DNA of 5,831 nt, taken from assembly GCA_031272005.1 (NCBI GenBank), contig JAISUQ010000188.1, positions 1-5,831 of the forward strand, in the 5' to 3' direction. Both the position numbers and the translations under genes were made by a program. This DNA is from Coriobacteriales bacterium. GTDB taxonomy: Bacteria; Actinomycetota; Coriobacteriia; Coriobacteriales; UBA8131. Positions 5,671 through 5,831 of this stretch are shown in pieces; the first letter of the stretch is position 1; the number at the start of each line of letters is the position of its first letter. The notes below the pieces were generated by a model. That model was not told where the DNA came from, searched no databases, and worked only from the letters and a program-made list of their open reading frames with translations.

Positions 5671-5831
5671 TGCGAGATGTGGAGATTTTGCGGAATCGTC
5701 AGAAAGCTGCTGATTGGGTGATGTTTGCGACGGTCTACTTTGGTTGAATGGCAACTAATGTCAGCAAACCAGTACCGCAAGGGGCGTGGTAATGGTTGCC
5801 TTAAGTGCAACATACGCCAAGTCTGCTCAGA

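Noticed and set aside
386..5789. The 12-mer CAAGGGGCGTGG at 386-397 and again at 5778-5789
   Set aside because: About one shared 12-mer is expected by chance in a window of this size, and the flanks do not match, so it is not evidence of an attachment site or duplication.

Overview
The window holds most of a compact type IV pilus / type II secretion-like operon, all on the + strand, from a fairly GC-rich bacterium. I infer an anaerobic Gram-positive host (Clostridia or Coriobacteriia). The reasons are the PilT subtype (N-terminal ADIFIVTGRPLSYK and a HRHNKSIVTQRE segment), a DUF4860-like protein beside PilC and PilT, several strong AGGAGG-like ribosome binding sites, and a Gram-positive-style lipoprotein with a Gly/Ser tether. 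Species cannot be fixed from the sequence alone.

Layout. Positions 3-47 may be the last 14 codons of an upstream gene. Positions 48-405 are non-coding and structured. They contain a perfect 14-bp inverted repeat (323-336/349-362) with a sigma-70-like promoter inside and beside it (TTGACA 338-343, GATAAA 360-365). Then come a transglutaminase-like lipoprotein (406-1449), the PilC/GspF inner-membrane platform protein (1469-2512), and four small single-span membrane proteins (2541-2858, 2855-3358, 3358-3768, 3765-4193) that look like a minor-pilin set. The PilT ATPase follows (4194-5255). After a 186-base gap with no clear gene there is a 51-residue Cys-rich, Arg-rich small protein with its own strong ribosome binding site (5442-5597). 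A GC-rich hairpin (5636-5670) then probably ends transcription. I see no gene in 5671-5831.

How they work together. PilC, PilT and the small pilin-like proteins would form part of an envelope-spanning fibre machine: PilC is the platform, PilT the cytoplasmic motor, and the small proteins are candidate priming or tip subunits. They are chained by start/stop overlaps (2855-2858, 3358, 3765-3768) and a zero-base junction at 4194, which points to coupled translation. No extension ATPase (PilB/GspE), prepilin peptidase, major pilin or PilM/N/O homologue is in the window, so the system must be completed elsewhere. The least explained elements are the surface transglutaminase-like lipoprotein that opens the operon and the Cys-rich peptide that closes it.
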